A DNA stretch of 64,000 nt from assembly GCF_027887165.1 (NCBI RefSeq), contig NC_077232.1:85714541-85778540 (forward strand). Reading direction: 5' to 3'. The stretch comes from Monodelphis domestica. Its lineage: Eukaryota > Chordata > Mammalia > Didelphimorphia > Didelphidae. The translations under genes and the position numbers were made by a program. The first letter of the stretch is position 1; each line of letters opens with the position of its first letter. Shown here piece after piece: positions 19,915-30,634 of this stretch. Under the pieces are notes generated by a model, which ran no database searches, was not told the origin of the DNA, and saw nothing but the letters and a program-made list of their open reading frames with translations.

Positions 19915-20368
19915 TAGTTCAGTGGTTTTTCAGTCATGTCTGGCTCTTCATGACCTCATTTGAGTTTTTCTTGGGAAAGATACCAGAAAAAAAAAAAGAG
20001 AGAGAGGAGGCAGCTGGATAGTTCAGTGGATTGAGAGTCAGACCCAGAGATGGGAGGTCCTGGGTTCAAATGTGGCCCCAGACACTTCCTAGCTGTGTTA
20101 AGTAAGCAAGTCACTTAACTCCCATTGCCTAGCCTTTACCACTCTTTTGCCTTGGAGCCAATACACAGTATTGATTCTAAGATGAAAAGTAAGGGTTTTA
20201 AAAAAATACTGGAGTGGTTTGCTCATTTTATGGGTGAGGAAACTGAGTCAAACAGTGAAATCACTTGGCCAGAGTCCCATAGCTAGTCTGAAACTCTTTT
20301 TGAACTCAGAAAGATGAGTCTTCATGACTTTAGGTCGGACTCCCTATCCACTGTGCACTTAGTTGCCT
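19915..20368 (-). mobile_element. CORE-SINE, tail B, interrupted by a tail-A SINE
   Basis: Left block 19,915-19,990 ('catgacctcatttgag', 'cttgggaaagatacc') and right block 20,207-20,368 ('tactggagtggtttgctc', 'gaggaaactgagtc', head 'ctatccactgtgcac') rejoin into one minus tail-B copy. Confidence 0.88.
20003..20206 (+). mobile_element. CORE-SINE, tail A, nested
   Basis: Plus copy inserted inside the tail-B SINE. It is full length from 'gaggcagctggatagttc' to the tail hairpin and A-rich end. Flanking 'gataccag' and 'aatactgg' look like a decayed target-site duplication. Tail A was therefore mobile after this tail-B copy landed. Confidence 0.92.
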
Positions 20369-20499
20369 AAAGGTGACCCAGAGCTAGAAAGTAAAAAGAG
20401 CTCTGATTTATTCAGTTTACCAAACATGTTAAACTACATTAGTAAGGTCCTTTGCTGGACCATCATTCTCCAGGGAACTTAGGCTCTCGTAAGGAGAGA

Positions 20500-20730
20500 G
20501 AGCAGTGAGGCAATATAATATATAGCAAAAGGGCCCTAGACTTGTTCTAAAAAATCCTGGTTGCAAATCAGGATCTGCCACTTATTAGGAGCCTGGCCCT
20601 GGTCAATTCATTTCCCTTCTTCAAGGCTACCTTACTTCAAAGCTCCAACTTAACTTTAACCTCTCTATAAAATGACAGGTTAGACTACATCATCTTTTAT
20701 GGTTTATTTCATTTCTAACATTCTTAATTA
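20500..20730 (+). mobile_element. MIR copy
   Basis: Sense MIR: 'gttgcaaatcaggatctgcc', 'ggtcaattcatttccc', 'ataaaatgacaggttagact'. Confidence 0.6.
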
Positions 20731-20814
20731 AATTTGATTTTTAAAAATTAATAAGCATTTATTTATTTACCTCCAAGACAAAATAAAATAAAATAAACCT
20801 TGTAACAATATACC

Positions 20815-21060
20815 TGCATGGAAACCAAATTCCCACATTAGCTATTTCTAAAAATGTGTCTTATTTCTCATATTTTAGTCTTATCACCTCTCTTATAGGA
20901 GGTAGAGAACATTTTTTCACCATCCATGCTCCGGAATCATATTTGATCATTGCTTTGATCAAAGTTCTTATGTCTTTCAAAATTATTTATATTTTTCAAT
21001 GTTTTCATCATTGTATAAGTTGTTTTCCTGAATTTTCTCACTTTATTTTCTACCTTAGGC
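20815..21060 (-). mobile_element. L1 LINE 3' UTR fragment
   Basis: Antisense: 'catcatgctccgg'-like block, 'ttgatcattgctttgatc', 'aaagttcttatgtctttc', as in the 55.3 kb copy. Confidence 0.5.
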
Positions 21061-21069
21061 AAGACAAGA

Positions 21070-21284
21070 AAACAAGTATTTATTTTTTAAAACTCTTACC
21101 TTCTGTCTTAGAACCATTACTATTGGTAGAAGAGTGGTAAGGGCTAGGCAATGGTCACAATGGTCACAATAGCCCAGGGTCACACAGCTAGAACATATCT
21201 GAGGGCGGATTTGAACCCAGGAACTCCTGTCTCTGGGCTTGGCTCTCAATCCACTGAGCCACCTAGCAGCCCCCAAACAAGTAT
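21070..21284 (-). mobile_element. CORE-SINE, tail A, with 10-bp target-site duplication
   Basis: Perfect AAACAAGTAT at 21,070-21,079 and 21,275-21,284 flanks the copy. The element carries a local tandem duplication ('aatggtcac' twice) in place of the usual 'gttaagtgacttgc'. Confidence 0.94.
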
Positions 21285-21420
21285 ATATTAAGCACTTACT
21301 TTGTGTCAGGAACTGTGGCAAATTGTGGGAATATAAAAGAAGGGTGATTTTTTTCCCCCTCAAGGACCTTATTGTCTAATAAGGGAAGATGACACAGAAA
21401 AGAGTTCCAAAAAGGGGTGG
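21285..21420 (-). mobile_element. L2 LINE 3' end
   Basis: Antisense: 'attaagcacttactttgtg', 'caaggaccttattgtctaat'. Confidence 0.65.
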
Positions 21421-22435
21421 GAGGGAGGAATGAAGGAAGGAAAGGTACGTGCATAGGGTGGCGTGGCGTCAAAGTTGAGAAAGTCAGAGACATTTCCAGA
21501 AGAATGAAGATTGGCCTGCTTGGACACTTTCCCAAAATGGAAGTCCTGGGAGGTCATGGAGCGAAGTTCCTGGATGAGAAGATTCCAAGGGTGGATGGAT
21601 AGATGCTCCAGGATGAAAAGGCTATAGGGGGCAGTTAATGCTCTAGGGTGAGGAGGCTGCAGGGGTGGTGGATAGGTTTTCTAGGGTTAGGAAGCACCAG
21701 GCATGGAGAATTTCTAGGGTAAGAGGCAGCTGAGACATGACATATTGTCAAGTTCTTAAAAGTCAGATGCAAAGTCAAGAGGGGAAAGAAGTTTCTTCTT
21801 AGAAGGAAATTGCCTTCTTAATCTAGGTTTGCTGAGTTGGGAAAATTGTTCTTCAGGAGGATGCCAGGAAACACTGGAGCTGGAAGGTATCTTAGAGATT
21901 CTCTAGCTCAAACCATTCACTTTTTTTAATTTGGGAAAACCAATGCCTTGTGTGAGAAGTAATAAATCTGGATGAGTACAGAAAAATAAACCCAGGACTC
22001 TGACTCCTAATTCGAGATTCTTTACATTGATTGGAAAATATGTAGTATTATAAGATTTTATTTTTAAAGGATGAACATTGAAAACCCTAAACTTGACATT
22101 TGTTGCTGGATATGAATCAGCTGAGCAGAAATCAGTTACAAAATCCACCTGTATCAAGACATCTTAAATGACTTTGAAGCCATTTTTTGGGAAGCAGGTT
22201 GTCCACCTTGACCTTCTGAGATAATTATTGTGTTACTAACCAACTGAAAGTAAAGCTGCTAAGGAAGACTTAAGGGGATAAGTTCCCCCATCAGAGCACT
22301 GAGTTTTGTTAACTCTGTTGCAAATGTATTCCTACTAGGGAAATTGAGACCTTCGAGTTCTAAAAGTTTTATAGGAAAGATACTCCATGAATGAATTTCA
22401 ATTGATAAGTGTTTATTAAACTTCTTTAATATTCA
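21421..22435. other. mostly single-copy non-coding stretch
   Basis: About 1 kb. A phrase like 'ggatgg/ctagggt' recurs loosely at 21,590-21,720 ('gatgctccaggatgaaaagg', 'gctctagggtgaggagg', 'ttctagggttaggaagc'), suggesting a decayed tandem repeat. No exon seen. Confidence 0.4.
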
Positions 22436-22572
22436 AGGTACTGCATAATGGGTAGAGCTAAATAGGACTTTGGAGTTAGGAAGGCTTGGCTTCAATTGGA
22501 GATAACTGCCTGTGTGACCCTGGACAAGTTTTTTACCCTCTCAGAATTTTCTAAAGTCTGTAAAATGTAGAA
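22436..22572 (+). mobile_element. MIR copy
   Basis: Sense MIR: 'gtgtgaccctggacaag', 'ctgtaaaatgtag'. Confidence 0.65.
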
Positions 22573-22749
22573 CAGTTGGATATATACATATATGTATCAT
22601 TAGTGGTTCCATCACATCAAGAACAGTTTCAGGACCAGTGTGCAATGACTGCTAGGAACAGAGTTTTCATATCTTTTGGTTGGGGAGGAAAAATATTTGT
22701 GTACCTAACTCTAAGTATGATACCAGGTAAATTGTGTGAGCAAAACAGA

Positions 22750-23010
22750 GATCTAGCCAGGGAAGGCTGGGAAAACTTGAAAGGAAAGAGATTATTTTTT
22801 CAGATGGAGCAATCAGGGGAAACTGCCCAGAGGAAGTAACACCTCAGCTAGGCTTAAAAGGAAAACTGGGATTTCTGCAGCCAAAAGATAAGGAAAGAGT
22901 GACTAGGAGACACTGGGGTGGTTTGTGCAAATGTATGGAGTCAATAGAAAGGGGAGAGGGTAGATTAAAGCTTTAAAGGACATCATAGGCAATCCCAAAT
23001 CATTGAAAGG
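22750..23010 (-). mobile_element. L2 LINE fragment
   Basis: Complement of L2: 'gaggaagtaacacctcagc', 'gtgactaggagacactgg', 'gtgcaaatgtatggagtc', 'taaagctttaaagg'. Confidence 0.6.
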
Positions 23011-23592
23011 ATCAGAGTCCTGCCTCCATGGATGTAGACCAGTCTACTTTTGGAAGTGGGTACAGCTGAGAAAGCTCCTGCTTAAACCTTTTGGAGCATG
23101 TTAAGTCATTTAAGCCTGAAGCCACATTTTCTCAAAGGACCCATTATATTTAGCTAAATTGCCAGAGTAAGAAATGAATGCATCTTTTAGTTCAGAAAAC
23201 AACTTGTCAGCAGCTCTTTTAATGGTTGCACATGCTTTCTATTAACTTTATTTGATAATGTTATTTACAAGTTAATTGCTTTTTCCTTCCTAGAAGCAGT
23301 TACTATGAGATTAAAATGATGTTCTACTTAGAATTTGGAAGAATTCAAAACTTCTCTTTCAAATAGAGATTGCCTATAATCAACTAGGAGAGGAAAATTC
23401 AAATTTTTGTTTTTTATTAGTGGTTAAATAATACTTTAGTGTTTATTTTTTAGTTCCTGGAAATTTTTTGTGTTGCACTTTTTTTGTCCCCAAATTAATC
23501 AAATCCAAAGGCCTCTGTGATTACTGAAATAGAGCTCAAACTCTGTTGAACTCAACATTTGAAAATCCATCAGTGTCATTCTCTTCAAAATC
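23011..23592. other. single-copy stretch, possible conserved element
   Basis: Non-repetitive. The segment 23,050-23,420 is AT-rich with homeobox-type TAATT/ATTA cores ('aagttaattgc') and no frame. Its texture suits a conserved non-coding element but cannot prove one. Confidence 0.35.
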
Positions 23593-23772
23593 TTAAAAAA
23601 AAAAAAAACCCTTCCCTTCTGTTTTAGAAAGGCACAAGAGTAGTATAGGCTAGGCAATTGGGGTTGAGTGACTTGCCAAAGGTCTCACAATTAGGAAGTT
23701 TATGAAGTCACATTTGAACCTAGAATCTCCCATCTCTAAGTCTGGCTCTCTATCCACTGAGCCTCCTAGCTT
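23593..23772 (-). mobile_element. CORE-SINE, tail A
   Basis: Minus copy lacking the usual hairpin block through an internal deletion ('gttttagaaaggcacaagag'). Confidence 0.85.
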
Positions 23773-23859
23773 TTTCTTTCCAAATTTTTTAATTGCCATT
23801 TTTTTAACCTGCTAAAATAATTCTGTGTGATGTGATTCCATCAGCTGTGTAGTAGGAAT

Positions 23860-24057
23860 TTTTTTAAAACCTTACTTTTTGTCCTAAAATCAGTATTTTA
23901 TATTGGTTCCAAGCCAAAAGAGTGGTAAGGGCTAGGCAGTGGGGATTAAGTGATTTTCCCAGAGTCACACAGCTAGGAAGTGTTGGAGGTCACATTTGAA
24001 CCCAAGACCTTCTATCTCTAGTCCGGGCTTTCTATCCACTGAGCCACCTAGCTGCAC
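23860..24057 (-). mobile_element. CORE-SINE, tail A
   Basis: Full-length minus copy. A stray + tail fragment ('gaaggtaagggc' plus poly-A) follows at 24,061-24,088. Confidence 0.9.
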
Positions 24058-24104
24058 CTAGAAGGTAAGGGCTTAAAAAAAAAAAAAGACATGGGTATCC
24101 ATAG

Positions 24105-24290
24105 CTAGTGTTTTAAAGCTAGAAGGTCATCTTAAAACTAGAATGACAGGTCTGGAAAGGGTATCTTAGAACCTAGAATGTTAGAATGGAAGGGACCTTA
24201 GAACCTAGAAAGTCTGAATGGAAGGACCTTAGGTCATAGAGTGCTGGAAGAGATCTTAGAACAGAAAGTGTCAGAGTTGGGAAGTGGCCC
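24105..24290. repeat. ~33-bp minisatellite, about five units
   Basis: Units carry 'TTAGAACCTAGAATGT' and 'GGAAGGGACC', spaced 27-34 bp. It is the complement of the array at 7,970 and the relative of the one at 34,205. Confidence 0.75.
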
Positions 24291-24915
24291 TTATGATTAC
24301 TTTCTCAATGCCCTCATTTTACAGATGAGGCAAAATGATTTGCTTGTCAGTGCCATATATCACATCTGTCTGAAAATGTCTTGCTGCAATAGGGAAACAA
24401 GGAACAGTGCCCTGCCTTTTTAGGACTTATCTAGTGAAGATCTGGAGTGACTTAGCTCCCAAACAGTGGGTCCCTAAAGACAAAGGACACAATTGTACAG
24501 TATATAATGATCATTCTCATTTGTGAAAAGGGGAACCAAGAAGCAGGCCTGTCTCCCTGTGGCATAGCTTGATAAAATAGAGGGTGTTAGGAGGTTTTTT
24601 CCCTTCTCTAGAAAAAAATTAATCATGCCAGATAGAATGTGGCATATCAACAATTTCTTTAAACTTTCCTTTTTGTTCTTTTAGGGACTAATTTTTTCTG
24701 TGCTCTCCTAGTACATTTATACAAATGAACAATTAGCTCCCTCCAAAAAAAAAAAAAGGAAAGAAAAGAAAACAGAACTTTATTCTGAGAAAATTGAACC
24801 AAAATGAATTTCTCTTCCTCATCTGCAGTAGGTGATGGGAACACAATAGAAGGCCAATTAGAGGCTTGATACTAACAGTCTGCCATTAGCAATTATGATC
24901 TGTTTGCCTCCAGCA
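24291..24915. other. mostly single-copy non-coding stretch
   Basis: A short MIR-like antisense piece lies near 24,300-24,350 ('ttttacagatgaggcaaaatg'). The rest is unassigned. Confidence 0.4.
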
Positions 24916-25075
24916 AACTAATTCCTTAGACTTGAAGTCAAGAGAATTGTGTTAGAGTCCTAGATGAGCCACTTCTGGGTATTAAACATGGAGAAACTCT
25001 TCAGTTTGCTAAGCCTCGGTTTCCTCATCTGTAAAATGGAGAAAATAATACTTAACACTACTTCTTACAAATGAA
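24916..25075 (+). mobile_element. MIR copy
   Basis: 'cttgaagtcaagagaattg', 'gctaagcctcggtttcctc', 'atctgtaaaatggag'. Clear MIR 3' half. Confidence 0.75.
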
Positions 25076-25229
25076 TCATATATTTACATGGTTAAATGTG
25101 TGAGCTTTTACTATTATCTAAGGACTTGCTGATTTTTATCAAGAAAACTGTCTGCTTGGGTTACTGCTTTAGGAAATATGGTCTTTGAATTTCAGTCAAA
25201 GCTATTCCTTGATAAGGTCAGTAAAATTC

Positions 25230-25400
25230 CATTGGTAGAGAGAATGAATCCTGAATCTGCAGACAGGAGTCCTAGATTCTAGAAAAATCTACCTGTGACT
25301 GTGTAAACCACCTTTTTCTCCCTGGGCTTTAGCATCCTCATTTATAAAAAATGTTCCATTTTAGATCCAAACCTATGATCCTATGACCCTCTGATCCCAT
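25230..25400 (+). mobile_element. MIR-like copy
   Basis: 'agacaggagtcctagattct', 'gggctttagcatcctcatt', then 'atccaaacctatgatcc'. Confidence 0.6.
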
Positions 25401-25404
25401 TTGG

Positions 25405-25530
25405 TCTACACAGCAACTCCTGTGGACTAAGCCCTATTATTTTTCCCATTTTACATGTGAGAAAACTGAGGCAGAGAGAAGTTAAGTGACTTCCTGAAGG
25501 TCATACATATAGGATGTGTTTAAGGCAGGT
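25405..25530 (-). mobile_element. MIR copy
   Basis: 'cccattttacatgtgagaa', 'ctgaggcagagagaagtt'. Antisense CORE and MIR 3' half. Confidence 0.72.
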
Positions 25531-25539
25531 TACAAATTT

Positions 25540-25711
25540 TCCTTTCCTCCAAAAGAATGTGAATTGCCAGATTTGCCTTTTTATTTACTTCTACTATATT
25601 TATCTTCTTGACCATTACATATTTCCTCTATTCACTTTTATTTGGCCTTTTGAGTGCCTTGTTCTGTGCTATAAACAAAGTGGCTGCTTAATAATCCCTT
25701 GCTGATAAATA
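25540..25711 (+). mobile_element. possible L2 3' end
   Basis: 'gagtgccttgttctgtgct' and 'ggctgcttaataatccc' resemble a decayed L2 terminus. Confidence 0.35.
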
Positions 25712-26508
25712 CTCATCTTGAAAGGTACTTTTAAAAAATACCTATTGGAAGTCTTTAAAAACAAAAACCTCACCCTCTAAATTGTGGTTAAGGCTGGGCT
25801 GTTATCCTAAAATCTTCAGCTGCCACAGAAAATGCTATGACTTGCATGGGATTTCAGCTCTATCCAAATGCACGTATGATGTTTTTGAGACAGGAGACTT
25901 GACCCTGCTGCACCCCACAGTACTATGTGGCAAATGCAGTGCTCCTCTACCCTGGGGGGATAATCAAAGCTCTGGGTTATTACTGGAATTCCAAGAAGGT
26001 CATGGAGCCCTGAACACAGTCTCTTTTATTGCTCTCTTAACCACCTTTCTTCCCTTGTCTTCATGTTGATTTTCTTTTTCTTGTTTTCCACCATATCTCC
26101 TTATCTCAATTTATCCCTGGAAGGCTCTTTTCTCTTTATTTTCTTATTCTGTTTATCTTGTTCTCCCTGTCCATACACATACACACATATAGATCACATA
26201 TGCCTATTCTATGTACATTTCATACATGTCATGGAAACCAGTGGAACACCCATGCTGTATCTTAATTAATTACCCTTTGCTCTAGATAATTGGGAACAAG
26301 AGGAAAGCTCCTAGTAGTTTTGGATAGCTCCCCCAATTTACTACAAGAAAAAAGTTGCCCAGGATGGACAAACATTAACCCGTTTCAATCCTCAGAATTG
26401 GAAAGAGTACCTATGTTGCCTGGGTCACAGATCCATTAGTGTTTTGATATAATTGTGTTTTTGTTTAAAAAAGATTTATAATTCATGCACTATCATGATC
26501 CCATTGAA
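25712..26508. other. single-copy non-coding stretch
   Basis: No repeat recognised. The 95-codon frame at 25,782-26,069 has unremarkable composition and no splice-site support. Confidence 0.4.
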
Positions 26509-26509
26509 A

Positions 26510-26650
26510 ACCCTGCCTATGACCTACTTCTGCTTTTACTCATACGACCCTGGGAAGGCACTTTTCCTAGATGGGCCTTAGTTTCTTGCTCTGTAAAAGA
26601 GAAATTGAACAAGATGCCCTTGTAGGTCCTTGCCAGACCTGATTGCTCTC
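26510..26650 (+). mobile_element. MIR copy
   Basis: 'cgaccctgggaaggcac', 'gggccttagtttcttgctc', 'tgtaaaagagaaattgaac'. Confidence 0.65.
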
Positions 26651-26929
26651 TGTCTTCTCTGACATAAGTTATACTGGATTCAAATTCTTATCTCCAGAAA
26701 GTGAAGGTTTGATTTTCTTGTCCTAAAAACCCAATGAATTTATAGAAAAAAGCCAGATCCATGATTCATTCCATAGAAAACTGAAGAAAAATATGTTATC
26801 ATAAACATTGAAGATTAGTGAAAAGGAGAAACCAGTAGAGTAAATCATTTATTTTTTTCCCTTCCCTTAAGATTAAAATTAATTGCCTCCATTGAGTTGG
26901 TTTAGTATGTCTTTATGGAAGGCCAGAAG

Positions 26930-27510
26930 GTTCCTTTTTCCTGAATCTTTTTTTCTGAGTGTCAAATACACCCTGAGGCTGATGGGGTGATATTTCTGAC
27001 AACTGCCTTATCCGAAATAATGCCTCAGCTCTCCCAGAAGAGTCTTATCACAGATACACCTGGACTGGAAAACTGACCACCAACCACTGGGAAAAGAACC
27101 AACCTTAACCACATAACGCATATCAAGTGCTTAGGGACAAAGGAAGCCACAGACAAAACACAAGGTTCTTTTGGCTATTTTTTCTCACTGGTCATTATAG
27201 GAGGGGTGTCCTCCTGTCCTGGAGAGCCCACATAATGCTGCTGTGTCCTTCCTGTGCCCGGGAGGCTTAACTGAGCCTGATAAACCAAAGTGGTCAAAGG
27301 GCAACTTACTTGACTTCTTCCTTCTTAAAAACACTGAGGGCTTTATGACTCTATCTGCACTCTCACCCCATGCTGTCCATATTCCCTAGCCATGGTGCTG
27401 ACACACCCTGTTTCATATCCTGCGTTCATTTCACAAATGTGTTTCTTCACAATTTTACAGTATATCTTTGCGTCCTTAAGTTCTGTGCTACTTTCTAACA
27501 ATAAGAGACG
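26930..27510. other. single-copy stretch, possible regulatory element
   Basis: Higher in G+C than its flanks and free of repeats. Two AACCAC (RUNX-type) words lie at about 27,083 and 27,109 ('ccaaccactgg', 'ttaaccacat'), and 'gataaaccaaagtggtcaaagg' follows near 27,280. No frame or splice evidence of an exon. Confidence 0.35.
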
Positions 27511-27514
27511 TTGA

Positions 27515-27665
27515 TCAAGAAAATTAGAATGGGCTGCTTTGTGAGATGGAGAATTCTCTTTCTGTGGAGCTCTTCAAGAGGAGTCTGGATGGCCATCTGT
27601 TTCCTGGATGGCTAGGAAATTCATGATAATTTCTAAGGAATTTTTCAGCTGTGACAGTCTATGTA
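27515..27665 (+). mobile_element. L3/CR1-like LINE 3' end
   Basis: 'agaatgggctgctttgtgag', 'ctcttcaagaggagtctgg', 'atggccatctgtttcc': the CR1-clade 3' end. Confidence 0.7.
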
Positions 27666-27689
27666 AGATAAATGACTAGCTCTGTCTCT

Positions 27690-27890
27690 TGGTCTAGTTC
27701 TGGCTCTACTCATTAATTGTATGACCTTGGGAAAGTCATTTTTCTATATATAGATCTTAGATCTTTTCTATATAGATCTTATAGATCTTTTTTCTATATA
27801 GATCTTAGATCTTTTCTATATAGATCTTTTTCTATATAGATCTTCCTCTGTTAAAGAAGAATTGAACAAGATGTTCTCAAAAGGCCTTAT
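27690..27890 (+). mobile_element. MIR copy with internal tandem expansion
   Basis: Left half 'tgtatgaccttgggaaagtc', right half 'cctctgttaaagaagaattg'. The middle is replaced by the tandem array at 27,740-27,846. Confidence 0.65.
27740..27846. repeat. tandem array of TTCTATATAGATCTT-type units
   Basis: About five units of 15-26 bp, each holding CTATATAG and one or two AGATCT palindromes, embedded in a MIR. Confidence 0.85.
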
Positions 27891-27928
27891 CATATCTGCA
27901 ATTCTATAATATAAATATTATATTACAC

Positions 27929-28127
27929 TTAAAAAAACAACCTACCTTTTGTCTTAGAATAATACTAAATATCATTTCTAAGGCAGAAGAGTAGTAAGGG
28001 CTAGGCAATTGGGATTAACTGTTGTTCCTAGGGTCATAGAGCTAGAAAGTGTCTAAGGGCAGATTTGAATCCAGTATCTCCCAATTCCAGGCATGGTGCT
28101 CTATCCACTGAGCTATTAGCTGCTCCT
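27929..28127 (-). mobile_element. CORE-SINE, tail A
   Basis: Minus copy with a diverged CORE ('actgttgttcctagggtcat'). Confidence 0.88.
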
Positions 28128-28134
28128 ACATATT

Positions 28135-28310
28135 GTTCTTGTTTTTATGCTTTTTTTTTTCAGTTACATGTAGAAATGATTTTTGAAAATTGTTTTTTCA
28201 CATTTTAAAATTCAGATTTTCTCCTCCCTACCCTTCCCTGTCACTTCTGAGGTGTAAATAGCTTGATAAAGGTTATACCCATACTTTTATTACATATTAC
28301 TTTAAAAAAA
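28135..28310 (-). mobile_element. L1 LINE 3' terminus
   Basis: Antisense: T-rich end, 'cagttacatgtagaaatg', 'ttctcctccctaccc', 'gataaaggttatacccat'. Confidence 0.6.
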
Positions 28311-28394
28311 AAGAAAAAAAATTGGGGATGAAGCTTTCCATGTGGAAAGTTAATAGCTGGATTACTTACCATTTAAATAAAAGAGTTGCTTTTT

Positions 28395-28580
28395 TGTTTT
28401 GCTATAATAGAAGGAAATTTGATTCTGGAGTCATAAGTTCTGGGTTCAAATCCCACCTCTGCATATGACCCATGTGAACTTGGGTAAATCACTTAACTTT
28501 CTCGGGTCTTAATTTCCTCATCTGTAATATGAAGGCATTGGATTCAGTATCTTCTGAGGTCTGTTCCACCTGTAGGTTAA
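28395..28580 (+). mobile_element. MIR copy
   Basis: 'tctgggttcaaatcccacc', 'cttgggtaaatcacttaac', 'tctgtaatatgaaggc'. Near full length. Confidence 0.75.
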
Positions 28581-28807
28581 TTTGCTGATGATATCTGCTG
28601 GCTACATACCATTCATAATTGAATACTAGGCCATTCTTCTCCCTTTCTCCTTGGCCAGTTTGTGGGGTATCTAGACCCTTTTGCTTCTCATCTTTGGAGC
28701 ATTTCATTGCTTATTATTTTCACCATTGGTTGATTATGGAAAGGAGAAGGGAAGATGCTCCAACCAGCAGTGGATTCTGTTAATGATTACCTTCTCTGCT
28801 AAAAAAA

Positions 28808-28984
28808 AGATGAGGCCTAGAAAAGGGAGGTCTTGGGTTCAAATCTGCCCTCACATGCTGTAGCTGTGTGATCCTGAGCAAGTTACTTAACACTAATTGT
28901 CTAGCCCTTATTGCTCTTCTGCCTTGGAATTGATACTTAGTATTGACTCTAAGACAGAGGGGTAAAGGACTAAAAATAAAAAGA
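28808..28984 (+). mobile_element. CORE-SINE, tail A, 5' truncated
   Basis: It starts at the B box ('ggtcttgggttcaaatctg'). CORE and tail are intact to 'gacagagg-ggtaaagg'. Confidence 0.88.
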
Positions 28985-29212
28985 TAGAATGTCCAAAAAT
29001 ATTAGACCACAGCCCAGGATGAGGTTTGTGGATTAACTTTATATTTTAATTATGCTTATTTCCTAGTCACCTAAGGGAAACTGAGGCATACCCAGGATTA
29101 TACAAATATAGGTCCTCTGGGTGAAGTTTTGCTCCTAAGTATACCTGAGTTGTGTAACAGAAGACAGATCTGGAGAGTGGTCCATACACTCATCTGGCAA
29201 TACACAACATCA

Positions 29213-29226
29213 CCAGCAAGAGGCAG
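29213..29226 (+). promoter_or_regulatory. weak CTCF-like motif
   Basis: CCAGCAAGAGGCAG matches the CTCF core CCASYAGRKGGCRS at 12 of 14 positions, in unassigned sequence. Low confidence on its own. Confidence 0.25.
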
Positions 29227-29274
29227 TGTGCCCACAACAGGGTGGTTTTCTTGGTGGGGGGTCCCAAAGCCATG

Positions 29275-29815
29275 ACATGAAGCTTGGTTGAAGGAGATGG
29301 GAGTGTTTAACTTTGAGAAGGCTTAAGGGTTGCATGCCAGCTCTCTAGCTATTTGAAGGGCTTTCTTCTGAAAAAAGGGAATTATTTTGTTTAACATGAA
29401 TGGGCAGTGGCTCAGTGGATCTTTCTGAGTTCAAACCTAGTCTCAGACATTTTTTGGCTGTGTGACCTTGGGTAAGTCACTTAACCCTGTTGAACTAAAT
29501 ACCTCATCAGTAACAGGAGCTGGAGAAGGAAGTGGTAAACAACTCCACTACCTTTATGAAGAGAACCCCAAATGAGGTCATGAAGAGCTGACACAAATGA
29601 AATGACTGGACAAGAAGTAAGCAGAACTGATCGAGAAATTTCATAAGAATTACTGTTTTTGAAGTGGAATGAACAGGCTGTGAGCTCACCATCTCTGGAG
29701 GCTTCAAGCTGAGATAGGATGTCCCCTTTTGAGGAATATGATGGACATTATGGCTTCACTATGGGGCAAGTGAGATGATCCTGGAATATTCTAGCTCTGA
29801 TATTCTGTGATTCTA
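29275..29815 (+). mobile_element. L3/CR1-like LINE 3' end split by a SINE
   Basis: Left block 29,275-29,398 ('ctagctatttgaagggc', 'tctgaaaaaagggaattatt') and right block 29,608-29,815 ('gaagtggaatgaacaggctg', 'ctggaggcttcaagctg', 'tattctgtgattctatt') form one CR1-clade 3' end. Confidence 0.68.
29399..29607 (+). mobile_element. CORE-SINE, tail B, nested in L3
   Basis: Plus copy with a shortened head: 'tgggcagtggctcagtgg', CORE 'gtgaccttgggtaagtcac', tail 'ctacctttatgaagagaacc'. Confidence 0.85.
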
Positions 29816-29839
29816 TTATTTAGTTACAATTTATTTTTT

Positions 29840-30235
29840 TTAGCTTTGTCTTTCTCACATGGCTTCCCTTTACTATTCTTACTATTCTCAAGCCAAACTA
29901 GACTTTTTCTTGTTCCCCAAATGCAATCAAACACATTTTTGTTCTGTTGCTCATTCTGGTACCCAAGTCTCAAGTATCAGTCTCTCTCTCTCTCTCTCAC
30001 CCCTTTCTCGTCCTTCAAAGTCCAACTCCACTGTCCACATTCATCTTTTTTGAATGAAGTTTGAATGAAGCTCAAATTCAAACATTTCATGATTAAATCA
30101 TCACTGTATTGCTTGCTTAGATTTTACACATCTTTGTAGAATTTTCCCCTTCTGCACCCTACATCCACACTTAGCACAAGATTTTGTACATAATTCAGAA
30201 GTATTTGCTAAGTTGTGATTGTTGAATGGACATCT
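29840..30235 (+). mobile_element. L2 LINE, 3' region
   Basis: 'ctcaagccaaactagac', 'ttgttccccaaatgc', 'ccttcaaagtccaactcc', ending 'cagaagtatttgctaag'. A (TC)n run lies at 29,981-29,999. Confidence 0.65.
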
Positions 30236-30269
30236 GAGATGTTCCATTCACTTTCTTCCTATCTGTTAA

Positions 30270-30420
30270 ATTCAGTGAACATCTAGAGTCATAGATCATA
30301 GGCTAGAAGGGACCTGAGAGGCCACTGAGTCCATTTTCCAGATGAGGAAACCAAAGCATAGAAAAGTGACTTGTTTAGGGTCACACAGCTAATGTCTTGG
30401 GTGGGATTTGAAACAAATTG
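30270..30420 (-). mobile_element. MIR copy
   Basis: 'ggctagaagggacctgagag', 'ccagatgaggaaaccaaagc', 'gtttagggtcacacagc'. Confidence 0.72.
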
Positions 30421-30431
30421 TCTTTTTCCCC

Positions 30432-30634
30432 TTTTTAAAAGAACTTTTTCCTTCTCTCTTAGAATTAATAGTTATTAGTGGTTCCAAGGCAGAAGAATGG
30501 TAAGAGCTAAGAATGATAAGGTTAAGTGTCTTGCTCAGGTTACACAGCTAGGAAGTATCTGAGGTTAGATTTGAACCCAGGACCTCCCTACTCCAGGCCT
30601 GACTCTTTGTTCCCTAAGTCACCTATGTGCTTCT
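30432..30634 (-). mobile_element. CORE-SINE, tail A
   Basis: Full-length minus copy with a moderately diverged head. Confidence 0.9.
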
